Positions 1 through 8,100 of a DNA stretch of 11,186 bases are shown here, in pieces. The stretch comes from Baffinella frigidus (lineage: Eukaryota > Cryptophyceae > Cryptomonadales > Baffinellaceae). How positions within the stretch are numbered: position 1 is the first letter of the stretch; each line of letters begins with the position of its first letter. The stretch is taken from positions 297,390 through 308,575 of the forward strand of contig MU646411.1 of NCBI GenBank assembly GCA_026770585.1, in the 5' to 3' direction. The notes beneath the pieces are model-generated. The model made no database searches, was not told where the DNA came from, and saw only the letters and a program-made list of their open reading frames with translations. The position numbers and the translations under genes were made by a program.

Positions 1-46
1 GGGGGGGGGGGGGGGGGGAGAGAGAGACAGAGAGAGAGAGATCTTT
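1..46 (+). repeat. G run and GA microsatellite at the window start
   Basis: 18 G followed by AGAGAGAGACAGAGAGAGAG, in the 3' flank of gene 1. Confidence 0.8.
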
Positions 47-69
47 ACACACTTTTACTCTCCACACGG

Positions 70-153
70 TTACAGCGACGGGCTTGGGGTCATGCGGAAG
101 TGCTGCACCTCCCCTGAGACCATGTCGCGGCACGTCACGACATCGAAGTTGTC
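70..153 (-). CDS. Gene 1 exon 5: terminal exon with stop
   Basis: 27 codons plus TAA (72-70), starting DNFDVVTCRDMVSGE and ending in TPSPSL. The acceptor AACAG (AG at 155-154) follows a tract of C runs and CTAAAC. It joins in phase 0 to exon 4. A near-copy with a different end lies at 364-290. Confidence 0.62.
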   Translation of the reverse strand, partial: DNFDVVTCRDMVSGEVQHFRMTPSPSL

Positions 154-3100
154 CTGTTTGGGGGGGGTGGGGGGTTTAGCTTTGCATATCTCTCAAGTGG
201 CCAGTGCATACGCCCTACGGTAGGGCCCTAGGACCTGCCGAGGGTGAGTTAGGGTGCATATCCACCCTATGGGAGGGTGGATATTCACCCTATGGGCACT
301 TCAAACATTGGACCCTAGCCTCTCCCGAGACCATGCCGCGGCACGTCACGACATCGAAGTTGTCCTGTTGGGGGGGGTAGGGTTATTCGGAAATCGACTG
401 TCGAGAGTAGGTCGTTCTCAACCATATCCTAGACCCAAAATAATGTATCCCTTAAGTGACCAACGGGTGAATAATCGCCCGTGGAAGCCCTAGGCAGATC
501 CTAGGGCCCTACGGTAGGGCGTATGAGCCTACTGGTCACTTAAGGGATAATACATCCCCCCGAACACCCTGAACGCTGCACCCCACACGCTACAGCGCTC
601 GCTCTCCAATACCGTGAGCGAGGTAACCCTGTACAGGGGTTTCATCTCCACAAAAGCATTAATTAATTGCTTTTGGCGCAACGAATTTTACTGCACAAAT
701 GCTCTACTATTACTTGTATAAGCAAATCGTGTAGTAGTTTTCGTTGCCAGCAAGCAATTAATTAATACTTGTATGGAGATTAGGTTACTGGCGAACATCC
801 CTGTACCGTCGGACCCTAGCACGGTATGGTTCGAGATGCCCTTTTCACCAGCCACCCGAAACAGCTTATTTCGGGAATGGGTGCTTCGGACATTCATTCC
901 TTAGGAATGAATGTGGGAGCTTTTGATGTTCATTCGATAGGACCCTACGGTAGGACATCCCTACAGACCTAGGATTATCCCATGGGGGTGAATAGATGGC
1001 TTGTTTTGTAAGTGTACATCTTGGGGGGAACCACGTTCTTCGAAAATCGGTTTCAAGCTGCCACGGGTTGTTGGTGTGGCCTCTCTCTCTGTCCCCCTCT
1101 ATCTCTCCCTCCCTCTCCCTCTCCCTCTCTCTCTCTCTCTCTCCCTCTCTCTCTGCGTGCGTAACCGAGACGCCCCTGTACCTGCGACTCCGGAATGACG
1201 CCCGACATGATGGTCGTCTTGCCCACCCACTCCCACACCCTCACGTCCCCGCACAGTTAAAGCGTTGGAACCGAGATGCCCCTTGCAGGGTGTAGGGTTT
1301 AGGGTCCAGGGTTCAGAATGTATGGTGTAGGTTACCTGCGACTCCGGAATGACGCCCGACATGATGGTCGTCTTGCCCTCCCACTCCCGCTTGTACCCCG
1401 TGAACACCTGGTGTGCGTTTGCGTTTGGTTTGATTCAGTTTGTGCCGCGTTGACTTTCAGCGTGGCTGTACACTTTTGAATCACCCGTCACTAGGCTGGA
1501 GAGTAATCGAGAAGGTCTGCGGTACAGGGGTTACTCGAAACTAAGCCGCGTGGTGCAGGAAGCAGAGTTCCTCTTGCACGCCAGGGCAGAAGTGGGATTT
1601 GCATACACACTCGTTCTCAATAGATGGCTCACCCTGGTATAAATTCTTTTTAAAAAACATCATTGCGCCGAGCAACGGCTCCAATTCCCAACACTTTTGG
1701 CGTGTTTCCCGGGTATAATCAACTTTACTTGAAGATCGTGTAGTAAAAATGAAATATCGACTTCTGACCTGGCCTGGCTTCAAGACCGATGCTCTCGGCG
1801 CCGAGACACAAGTCGAGAGTGGGACGTCTCAAAGCAAAAGGGATCCTCAGTCACTAGGAGCAACGGCGGATACCGTCGCTGAGTTGAAGTTAACCGGTAC
1901 AACCGCAGCGTGGTTCAGGTACCACCGTTCAGGGTTTAGGGTTTAGGATTTAGGGTTTAGCGTTCAGGATTTAAGGTTTTGGGTTTTGGGTTTAGGGTTT
2001 AGGATCGAGGCGTACCGTCGCTGAGTTGAGGTCAGCTGAATGTTCCGTATTCTTATGGGACGCACAATTTATACCAGGGTGAGCCCTCTAACGGTACAGG
2101 GATACCACCGGCACTAAGGTGCGGGTAACAGGTAACAGGGTTTAGGGACGAGGGGCATCGTGTCTCAGTTGAAGTTCGCGTCAAGCTGAGGGTTTATGGT
2201 CTATGGTCTATGGTCTATGGTCTATGGTCTATGGTCTATGGTCTATGGTCTATGGCTTATAGTTTATAGTTTATAGTTTATAGTTTATAGTTTATAGTTT
2301 ATGGTATATGGTTTCCGGTTTATAGTTTATAGTTTATAGTGGTTGATGGTTCATTTTTTTTATGGCTATGGTTGATGGTTCATTTGTTATGGCTTAGGGC
2401 TCAGGGGTGTACCGTCGCTGTGTCGAAGTCAGCGGAAAGCCTGCGGTACCCCCGCAGCGTGCATTTGATGTCGTGGTTGATTTTCCCGTACACCCGAAGC
2501 AGCAGCCCGCCTGTTGAGAGTTTGGAGTTTGGAGTTTAGGGTATCGGGTTTCGGGTTTCGGCCCCGCAGCGTGCATTTGATGTCGTGGTTGATTTTCCGT
2601 ACACACGCAGGTTCAGGGTTTAGGATTTAGGGTGTAGGGCGTGGGGTAGGGCGTGGGGTGTAGGGTGTGGGGTGTGGGGTGTAGGGTGTAGGGTGTCGAG
2701 TGTCGGGTGTAGGGTGTAGGGTGTAGGGTTTTAGAGTCAAGACGCTAATCCGGGCAGGGTATGTCCGTGCTAGAACACGCCATGATCAGTCAGGAGTCGC
2801 ACGGGCGACTCCCGCCAACGCAACCTCGGCGGGCGCAGGGACACATCACTGAGGTAGCTCAGCTTTGTCCAGAGAGAGAGGGAGAGGGAGAGAGAGGGAG
2901 GGCGGGAGGGAGGGAGGGAGGGAGGGAGGGAGAGAGGGAGAGAGAGAGGGAGAGAGAGAGAGAGAGTATCCGGGCAGTCTTTTTTTTCGTGCCAGAACAC
3001 GCCATAGGGGACTCTCGCCAACCGGGAGCAAGGCCTAGTTCTTATCCGGGGAAACCTATTTTTCTTGAGTTTGATGGCAAGGAAAATCACTACACAATTC

Positions 3101-3754
3101 GTTCTTATTAGTAATATTAAAGCATTTATGTAGTAATTTTCCTTGCCATCGAACTAAAGAAAAATAGGTTTCCCCGGATAAGCTCTGCCGCTGTCGATCT
3201 GGGCATACCATCAATGTGTTCTACATGCCAATTCGCCCTAAAATCCACGCTTGAAAGTTGTTGTATGGTGAGCCCAGCGCCACTCAGCGGGCTACACCGG
3301 GATTTCGTGAACAACCCTTAGGTGAATAATCTGTAGGACCCTGCGGTAGGAAATACCGTGGACCCTTCGGTAGGCAATACAGTAGGGACGCAGGATGGTC
3401 CTACAGATGTCCTAACCGAAACCTGGTTGATATTCCACCAAGAACCCCTGCGTAGCCCGCTGTGTGGATTGACTTGCGGCAGAGCTACAAGGAGGCGCGC
3501 CGAACGGTGAGATGCAGAACACGCCATGCTCACTACGCGGAAACACTGGACCGAACTCTTTCCCGTGGGCACGATTTCGGGCCCGGATAAGAGTCGGTTG
3601 CCGTGTCCGATTAAGAGCCGGTTGCAGTCCATCAGGTCCGCGTAGTAGTCAGCAGTCACACGGGGGGGTCTCGCGAAAGCAACCTCGCAAGTACGCACGG
3701 GTAGGCGCTATCAGTAACGGTGTCTCCCTGCCTCTCTATCTCTCTATCTCTCTT

Positions 3755-3811
<57 letters not shown>

Positions 3812-5027
3812 GATTTCTGCATCAACGTAACTGTGGGAGCAAGGAGGCGCACCGTACGGTGAGCTCTTCCGCGCAGTAAACGACCCCCGCTGCTCCACGC
3901 CATCCGAATCCAGCAGCGAGGGCCCGAACCCAACGTCCGGGAGCCGCGCCGAGATGCCCGATTCCCCGTCGAAGTCGTGGGGCCCCTCGGGCTTGGCGAG
4001 CACGGTGGCGGGGACGTCCTCGAGCTGCCCGGCGGGTTTCCCCTGCGTGGTCTCGTCCACGGCGACGGCCAGCTGCTTCCCCTGCACGGCCTTGCCCGTG
4101 CGCTTCCCCACGGCCGTGTGCGTGCCCTTGCCCATCAGGACGGCGTTCTCCCCGTCGAGCTTCGCGTTAGAGAGGAGGAGCGCGTGGATGCTGCGCTCCT
4201 CCTTGTTCTTCGCCAGCAGCGTCGCCTCCTCCCGCTTCAGCGCCCCCATGCTCTGGCTCTTGCGCGGGATCGACGCCACCTGCAGCAGCTCAGCCTCCCG
4301 GGCGTGCTTCGCCTTGAGGTAGCGCTGCAGCTCGACCGCGTCCAAGTCCATGTCGCACTCCGCGATCGACTTGCCCTTGCAATCGTTGAGCTTAGCGTGC
4401 TCAAGCGTCACCGCGTGAGCGTCCTCGGCGCGTCGCAGCATCGTCTCCTTCCGCCGCACCTTGAGAACCTGCCAATGTGTGAGGGGTGTGCTGAGCATGG
4501 CGATTTGTGGGGTCAGTAAATGTGTGAAGTTCGCTCCCGACTCCTGACAAGATAAGTTTACTGGCAAGCCCATCTGCCCCCCCGTAGGGTTGGCACTAGG
4601 CCCCTACGGAGGCTTGAGCTCTGCCTCAGTTCCCAGCAAGCACATTCTGCCCCCCTCGCAGGGTCGGCCGTACAGGGGTACCTCGCTCATAAGAAACAAA
4701 CCTAAACCCACACCCAGCTGCTCAGCCCCGACAATTTCGGAGTGACATCAGCTACAATTGAGCAGGAAGGGGGTGCACCTGCGACATGGACGGCAGCGCG
4801 CCACTCCCCGACGACCCCCCGGCCAGCTCCGCATGGATCCCATCGAAGAGCCGGCCCGCGACCACCCCGCCGAACTTCTCCAGCCGGGCAGCGGCAGGAA
4901 CGCCAACCTTGTTGATTGAGACCAGCGCCACGCGCCCCGCGATCTGCGAGTGGAGCACGACCGCGACGCCAGCGCACACCAGCAGCGCCGCCGCCACGTT
5001 GAGCCGCGCCATCCGGGTTAAGCCCAT
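70..5027 (-). CDS. Gene 1: five-exon gene for a signal-anchored protein of unknown family, 372 aa
   Basis: Joined from exons 5027-4779, 4468-3853, 2510-2413, 1407-1336 and 153-70. Sizes are 249, 616, 98, 72 and 84 nt, so the junction phases are 0, 1, 0, 0 and the frame stays open to a TAA at 72-70. Donors are CAG/GTGCAC, ACG/GTGCGC, ACG/GTACAC and CAG/GTAACC; acceptors are GGCAG, AACAG, ACCAG and AACAG. Residues 8-26 form a hydrophobic segment after a short basic stretch, which suggests a signal anchor or signal peptide. Residues 84-290 are charged and rich in Lys, Glu and Ala. The last 80 or so residues look like a compact domain with Trp, Tyr and two Cys. An in-frame TGA at 5063-5061 precedes the chosen ATG; ATG 5012 is an alternative start. 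Exons are GC-rich compared with the introns. I recognise no family. The model rests on splice and phase logic, not on a homolog or transcript. Confidence 0.72.
193..556. repeat. Nested inverted repeat (CCCTACGGTAGGGCC type)
   Basis: CATACGCCCTACGGTAGGGC (207-226) pairs imperfectly with the segment at 505-524, extending over about 45 bp. Inside are a second pair (ATGTATCCCTTAAGTGACCA, 440-460, with 533-556) and an 11-bp-arm hairpin at 258-284. It surrounds the alternative last exon. Related GGACCCTACGGTAGG sequences occur at 939-953 and 3335-3350. Confidence 0.6.
290..364 (-). CDS. Alternative last exon of gene 1, or duplicated copy of exon 5
   Basis: The first half nearly matches exon 5, including the C-run tract and acceptor (AACAG at 367-365), and starts DNFDVVTCRGMVSGE. 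The sequence then diverges and reaches its own TAG at 292-290 after 24 codons. It is met before exon 5 in transcription, also in phase 0, so using it would give a protein with a different tail (ending QCLKCP). It may be a dead duplicate; the open frame over its whole length keeps it a candidate. Confidence 0.45.
   Translation of the reverse strand, partial: DNFDVVTCRGMVSGEARVQCLKCP
644..781. mobile_element. 138-bp palindromic element related to the 142-bp family
   Basis: The outer arms TCTCCACAAAAGCATTAATT and AATTAATACTTGTATGGAGA pair. The inner arms carry GCAACGAA-TTACTGCAC and GTGTAGTAGTTTTCGTTGCC, the same inner motif as in the 142-bp elements but with different ends. Confidence 0.65.
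891..913. repeat. 23-bp palindrome
   Basis: CATTCATTCCTTAGGAATGAATG, perfect arms of 11 bp around one base. Confidence 0.7.
1080..1155 (+). repeat. CT microsatellite
   Basis: CT and CCCT units, interrupted. Confidence 0.85.
1182..1253 (-). pseudogene. Exon 4 ghost
   Basis: The last 44 bp are identical to the end of exon 4 and include the donor CAG/GT, coding GKTTIMSGVIPESQ again. The 5' part is scrambled and lacks a clear acceptor. The sequence after the donor (GGGGCGTCTCGGTT) also matches that after the array in the exon 4 copy, so the duplicated unit included part of the intron. Confidence 0.7.
1287..1333 (+). repeat. Degenerate telomere-like array 1
   Basis: GTGTAGGGTTTAGGGTCCAG and similar, G-rich on the plus strand, directly after exon 4 in transcription. 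Confidence 0.6.
1336..1407 (-). CDS. Gene 1 exon 4 (72-nt small exon)
   Basis: 24 codons, phase 0 on both sides, containing YKREWEGKTTIMSGVIPESQ. The acceptor is CGCACACCAG (AG at 1409-1408) and the donor CAG/GTAACC (1335-1334). A partly conserved copy lies 154 bp further along at 1253-1182. GKTT resembles part of a P-loop, but the rest of a Walker A motif is missing, so no nucleotide binding is claimed. Confidence 0.62.
1868..1912 (-). pseudogene. Exon 3 ghost a
   Basis: The minus strand reads ...AACTCAGCGACG/GTATCC, a shortened copy of the exon 3 end that keeps the donor and the upstream ACGCTGCGG motif. A deletion separates the two parts. Confidence 0.55.
1926..2004 (+). repeat. Telomere-like array 2 (TTTAGGG)
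   Basis: Several GGGTTTA units with point changes. Confidence 0.75.
2009..2042 (-). pseudogene. Exon 3 ghost b
   Basis: The minus strand reads GCTGACCTCAACTCAGCGACG-like sequence followed by GTACGCC, matching the last 20 bases of exon 3 and its donor. A more degraded relative sits at 2147-2183. Confidence 0.5.
2190..2340 (+). repeat. Heptamer array 3 (GGTCTAT then TTTATAG)
   Basis: About eight GGTCTAT units followed by about nine TTTATAG units, exactly seven bases each, with a sharp switch near 2255. Confidence 0.8.
2413..2510 (-). CDS. Gene 1 exon 3
   Basis: 98 nt: two bases plus 32 codons, containing VYGKINHDIKCTLRGYRR. The acceptor CTCTCAACAG directly follows a telomere-like CCCNAAA array. 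The donor is ACG/GTACAC at 2412-2411. The start phase (1) and end phase (0) fit exons 2 and 4 exactly. Partial copies of this exon lie on both sides of it in the introns. Confidence 0.62.
2517..2562 (+). repeat. Heptamer array 4 at the exon 3 acceptor
   Basis: GAGTTTG, GAGTTTA and GGGTTTC units. In the sense of gene 1 it reads as C-rich CCCNAAA and ends at the acceptor of exon 3. Confidence 0.65.
2561..2606 (-). pseudogene. Exon 3 ghost c (middle part)
   Basis: Duplicates the centre of exon 3 (GTGTACGG...AAATGCACGCTGCGGGG) with a one-base deletion that breaks the frame. It is flanked by heptamer arrays on both sides and lies just upstream of exon 3 in transcription. Confidence 0.65.
2608..2733 (+). 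repeat. Heptamer array 5 (TGTAGGG / TGTGGGG)
   Basis: GGGTGTA and GGGTGTG units, about seventeen in a row with small changes. Confidence 0.8.
2871..2966 (+). repeat. GA / GGGA microsatellite
   Basis: GA runs with a central GGGA tandem stretch. Confidence 0.85.
3041..3182. mobile_element. 142-bp palindromic non-autonomous transposon, copy 1
   Basis: Begins CTTATCCGGGGAAACC and ends with its exact reverse complement; the arms pair over about 60 bp. The inner part carries GGCAAGGAAAATCACTACAC. No coding capacity. The flanks do not show a clear TA duplication. Confidence 0.8.
3329..3408. repeat. 80-bp inverted repeat of the same CTACGGTAGG type
   Basis: Perfect 12-bp ends ATCTGTAGGACC and GGTCCTACAGAT, with three GGTAGG/GTAGGG units inside. 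Confidence 0.55.
3488..3511 (-). pseudogene. Ghost of the exon 2 donor junction
   Basis: CTCACCGTTCGGCGCGCC and following bases match the end of exon 2 plus the start of its intron (3838-3861) with three substitutions in 24. The donor GT has become GC. Confidence 0.6.
3731..3810 (+). repeat. CT microsatellite
   Basis: About 24 uninterrupted CT units near the end, just inside intron 2 of gene 1. Confidence 0.85.
3853..4468 (-). CDS. Gene 1 exon 2: charged middle region
   Basis: The main coding block, 205 codons plus one base, GC-rich with G or C at most third positions. It is rich in Lys, Arg, Glu and Ala with probable helical stretches (for example LQRYLKAKHAREAELLQ) and later turns acidic and Gly-rich. 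The acceptor CACATTGGCAG ends at 4469 after a C-rich tract. The donor ACG/GTGCGC at 3852-3851 is chosen because it leaves one base, which matches the GC-GGG start of exon 3, and because a copy of this same junction lies in the next intron at 3488-3511. Reading past the donor runs into an Arg-Glu microsatellite translation, which is not believed. Confidence 0.7.
4469..4778 (-). other. Gene 1 intron 1
   Basis: 310 bp between CAG/GTGCAC and GGCAG/GTT. Holds a repeated CTGCCCCCC segment (4573 and 4648), a small hairpin and one solo end (GAGCTCTGCCTCAGT, 4616) of the 5513 transposon family. No coding sequence seen. Confidence 0.6.
4779..5027 (-). CDS. Gene 1 exon 1: start and signal anchor
   Basis: Encodes 83 residues starting MGLTRMARLN. 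A run of Ala, Leu and Val at residues 10-26 (VAAALLVCAGVAVVL) fits an ER signal anchor, signal peptide or organelle leader. It is followed by residues rich in Ala, Gly and Val and ends in a Gly/Ser stretch and SMSQ. The donor CAG/GTGCAC lies at 4778-4777. If the donor is not used, a stop follows eight codons later. The ATG context is AACGGGATGG. Confidence 0.7.
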
Positions 5028-5153
5028 CCCGTTCTCAGCCCGCCGTGCCTCCTCAGCTCCTCAGCAAAAACTGAGTTGTAAAAATAGTCAACTGCCTCGC
5101 GATCGGAGTTCCCCCCTCCGCGGGGAACTCCATCCACCTGGGTGGGAGGACGG
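5028..5153. promoter_or_regulatory. Divergent promoter region of genes 1 and 2
   Basis: 126 bp between the two proposed start codons. It holds an AT-rich patch at 5067-5090 in otherwise GC-rich sequence and a 25-bp hairpin at 5106-5130 with perfect 9-bp arms (GAGTTCCCC / GGGGAACTC). No clear TATA box. Its role as a promoter is inferred from the divergent gene layout. Confidence 0.4.
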
Positions 5154-5195
5154 ATGTCGATGTCGGCGCACAAGAGCCCCTGCGACGCGCTAGCG
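5154..5195 (+). CDS. Gene 2 exon 1: start
   Basis: 14 codons, MSMSAHKSPCDALA, with G or C at nearly every third position. The donor is GCG/GTCTCC, a weak match. The start could also be the second ATG at 5160. Upstream in the same frame there is no ATG, only a GTG at 5142. Confidence 0.4.
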
Positions 5196-8100
5196 GTCTC
5201 CCCATGCACCCTGCACCATCCCGCCCACACAGCCTCGCGCCCGCAGCGCAATTTTTCTGAACCCTCACGAGCGTCTGCTTTCCAGAGAGCCCTAGCTAGA
5301 GACCACTCGTTTGCAGGTCTCCAGATTTCCCCAGGTGCTCAGCCGAGAGCGCGCGGCCCCCAGCCCTGGAACCTCTTGTCTCACGCTGTTGCACGTTCCC
5401 TGACCGCCAGGACCTGGGATCAGGTGGATGGGGCGGTGCGTGGGGCGATGGTCGGGGTGCTCTGGGGCGGATTCCAGGTGCGCAGCGAGCCCCACCCGCG
5501 GGCAGGAGCACCAGCTCTGTCTCAGTCTATGTGGGCTCACCAATTTGGCGAGCCTGGGATCTGTTCCGCTCCTACGTTGACGGATTTTGACCGTGAACCC
5601 AGCATGTCAACACGAGTGAGGCAGCTCGGCGCGCCATACTCAAGATGAAGTTTATTGCCACCCTGGATGGAACATTATGGTATTTTGAGCATTCTTAAGT
5701 CAACCCCCCTTGCAGAACACGCCACAATGTGGCGTGCCCGTGATGAATGGATCTGGTACAAAAAGGTCTAATATGTATTTTAGTGGTATAAATCATGTCA
5801 ACTTTTGCGATAAAGGGTTATTCGGGATTGGCCGCAAGTCCCCTCCAGGGTGGCTTGGAACCCATAAATCCAGAAGAGCGCGATAGAGCTATTCCGGAAG
5901 GACTTGTCGCGTTTTCGATTTCGAGACTTCGAGACTTCGAGACTTCATTTGTACCATGAAATTTGAAACGGTGTGTTTTAAAACGTTTTACGCCCTTTAA
6001 AACCTTTTTGAAGTCTGAAATCTTGAAATCTCGAAGTCGAAAACGCGACAAGTCCTACCGGAATGGCTCTACCTCGAAAACGTGTCAGGAAGTTCGCGAA
6101 AGAGCATGAAGCTTCCTACGGGGGAGGGCTGGGTGGTTTCTTGGAGCCCTTTTTGGGCATATCCTGCGGTTACTTTTCCGTCAAAGTCAATTATTTGTGG
6201 GCATTTTCGGCAACTTTTGCCGATTTCAGGGGAAAATAATAGATGGACGCAGGGCGTAAAATGACCTGTGGCTCTCCCGCGTAGTCTATCGCCGTCCGCA
6301 GCTGGATTCAATTTTCCTTCTCCTACATGTAGCTCTGCCTCAGTTAACATGGCTCCTCCTTAAATTCATTTAGATGCGTTATGTACTGGAGCGTGTGTAC
6401 GGAGTCCTGATCTAAATGTGTTTCATGAGGAGCCCGGTGTTAGTTCATAGTAACGCAACCCAGGATGAGTTTGGTAAAGTAGCTCAGAGCTAGAACTGAA
6501 CTCTTAACGCGGCAGGGGACGTACTACGGATGGCAAGAGCTAGGTATTGGATCTGTATACAGCCATCGTCTGCCGTGGTTCAGAACAGCTGCGATCCTGC
6601 ACCGTCATTCTGTTGCGTTTGCACGGGTTCAACGTGTAAAATCTGAGCTCTCAACGCGACAGGGGACGTACTACGGATGGCAAGACGGCAGACGCGGGAG
6701 GACCCTCGCGACCAACATCGCACGCTCTCTCGGTCCCCGCCGGCCAAAACACCAAAATCATTAGTTAGTACCAAAATCATTTTGACCAAAGCCTTTTTTT
6801 ACCAAAGCCTTTTTTTTTTACTTATGCCGACGATCTTTGGGAAGTACTTTTCATCTTTTGGCGAACCCTGATTTGTACCAGGGGGGGGTGTCGCCGCACG
6901 CCCCCCCCCTGGTACAGACAAAATCAGCCGGAAAATTGAGTCACTTCGGAGGGCATCGCGGTAGGCATATTATGTGTCTGAACATATCGAGGATTTGACC
7001 CATTTGGCGAGCCCGGGCTTGTTTTCGCTCCGTAGTTGACGGATTTGTACCGCACGCCCAGCATTTCAACTCGAGAATAGCCGGTCAACCCATGATCGAC
7101 ACCCTGCACCCTACACCCTACACCCTACACCCGACACCCTACACCCTATACCCTACACCCTACACCCTACACCCTACACCCTACGCTCTACACCCTACAC
7201 CCTAAACCCGACACCCTACACCCTACACCCTGCACCCTACACCCTACACCCTGCACCCTACACCCTCTCTGCTTCACTCGGGCTGTGCCGCACCCCAGTG
7301 CGGCAGAGCTAGGCCGTGGTGCTTGTAAAAGTACCAAGGGGAGGCGAAGTTTCGTGCATAGAGAGAGAGAAAAGAGGTTGACTGTAAGCGTGGCTAGAAA
7401 GAAAGAGACCGGAACCCGATAGATTGACTGTAAAGCAACTGCTTTGGATCCGCGTGGATCCATCCGGGCGAGATTCCTTCTTCTTATTGTCGAAATGGGC
7501 TCCGCGCAGAAAAAATCGAGGTCAGGTCAGCAACATTTTTATTTTTTTGCCTTTTTGTGTCATCTTATGGGTGGGAGATGCTACTTTGAGATAAAAACCA
7601 TGCCTAAGATAGCATAAAAGTGGATCCATCCGGGCGAGACTTCTTCTGCTTGTTTTTCTTGAGAAGGAGTCTTCTTCTTCTTCTTCTTCTTCTTCTTCTT
7701 CTTCTTCTTCTTCTTGATTATTCTCAATACAGGTCCTAGATAGGCCCTTAAGCCTTGAGTTGAGTGATACATCGGGGCGAGACTCCCACATCCGTTGACT
7801 AATCCCAATTTTTGGTACAAACCCTAAACCCCAAACCCCAAACCCCAAACCCCAAACCCCAAACCCCAAACCCCAAACCCCAAACCACAAACCCCACCCC
7901 CCACACCCCACACCCCAAACCCCAAACCCCAAACCCTAAACCCTACACCCTAAACCCGGACTGCAGGGGCAAACGGCGCGGGTTTCGCGAGCTTCCTGGG
8001 CCTCTACCAACTGTGCGTCGCCCCCCCACACACACGAGGCGATCCAAGCGAACAGATTCATACAAGTCAATTATTGGATGATTGCCCAGGAAACACGCCA

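Larger units (their letters stand above)
154..1335 (-). other. Gene 1 intron 4
   Basis: Contains the exon 4 copy (1253-1182), a CT microsatellite, a short palindromic element at 644-781, the inverted repeat at 193-556 and the alternative last exon. I see no other coding sequence on either strand. Confidence 0.55.
1408..2412 (-). other. Gene 1 intron 3
   Basis: Contains several degraded copies of the 3' end of exon 3 (near 1870, 2010 and 2150), heptamer arrays of four unit types, and a 20-bp inverted pair GGCTCACCCTGGTATAAATT at 1626-1645 and 2068-2087 that may bound an old element. The 80-codon open frame at 1783-1541 shows no coding character. Confidence 0.55.
2511..3852 (-). other. Gene 1 intron 2
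   Basis: Contains the 142-bp palindromic element at 3041-3182, two purine/pyrimidine microsatellites, heptamer arrays next to exon 3, a copy of the exon 2 donor at 3488-3511 and a direct repeat around CAGAACACGCCAT (2761-2785, 2990-3004, 3513-3525). No further exon is seen. Confidence 0.55.
5478..6662 (+). other. Gene 2 intron 2
   Basis: Holds a short transposon copy (5513-5626), a dispersed repeat (5737-5824), an inverted-repeat element with TA flanks (5884-6071), an 86-bp hairpin (6350-6435) and a copy of the exon 3 acceptor (6501-6538). Positions 6072-6330 show no recognisable feature. Confidence 0.42.
6733..7966 (+). other. Gene 2 intron 3
   Basis: Holds short direct repeats (GTACCAAAATCATT twice and ACCAAAGCCTTTTTTT twice, 6758-6820), a C/G-run hairpin (6867-6926), a transposon copy (6998-7090), heptamer arrays (7103-7266, 7819-7960) and a CTT microsatellite (7670-7715). 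The open frames on the minus strand here are array translations. Confidence 0.42.

Noticed and set aside
1-46. Chromosome end at the left edge
   Set aside because: The run of G and GA is a simple repeat and lacks the TTTAGGG unit; it may also be a contig-end artefact.
3977-4519. Long plus-strand open frame of 180 codons
   Set aside because: It is the antisense shadow of gene 1 exon 2, a common effect of GC-rich codons.
3656-4573. Single 305-codon open frame on the minus strand as a complete gene
   Set aside because: Its first 35 codons lie in intron 1 and its end is an Arg-Glu microsatellite translation. The spliced model keeps only 4468-3853.
5142-5648. 168-codon plus-strand frame as one exon
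   Set aside because: It runs through a proposed intron and ends in a repeated transposon sequence. Only the pieces at 5154-5195 and 5424-5477 look coding.
7103-7266. CRISPR-like array
   Set aside because: Units are seven bases with no spacers; it is a telomere-like satellite.
2608-7266. Ancient telomere fusion (G-rich arrays on the left, C-rich arrays on the right)
   Set aside because: The arrays are 4.4 kb apart, interrupted by two genes and spread over all the introns. Orientation follows the genes, which explains the flip better.
7522-7932. Gly-Trp-Phe repeat protein with a Glu run on the minus strand
   Set aside because: Translation of the CCCCAAA array and the CTT microsatellite in antisense.
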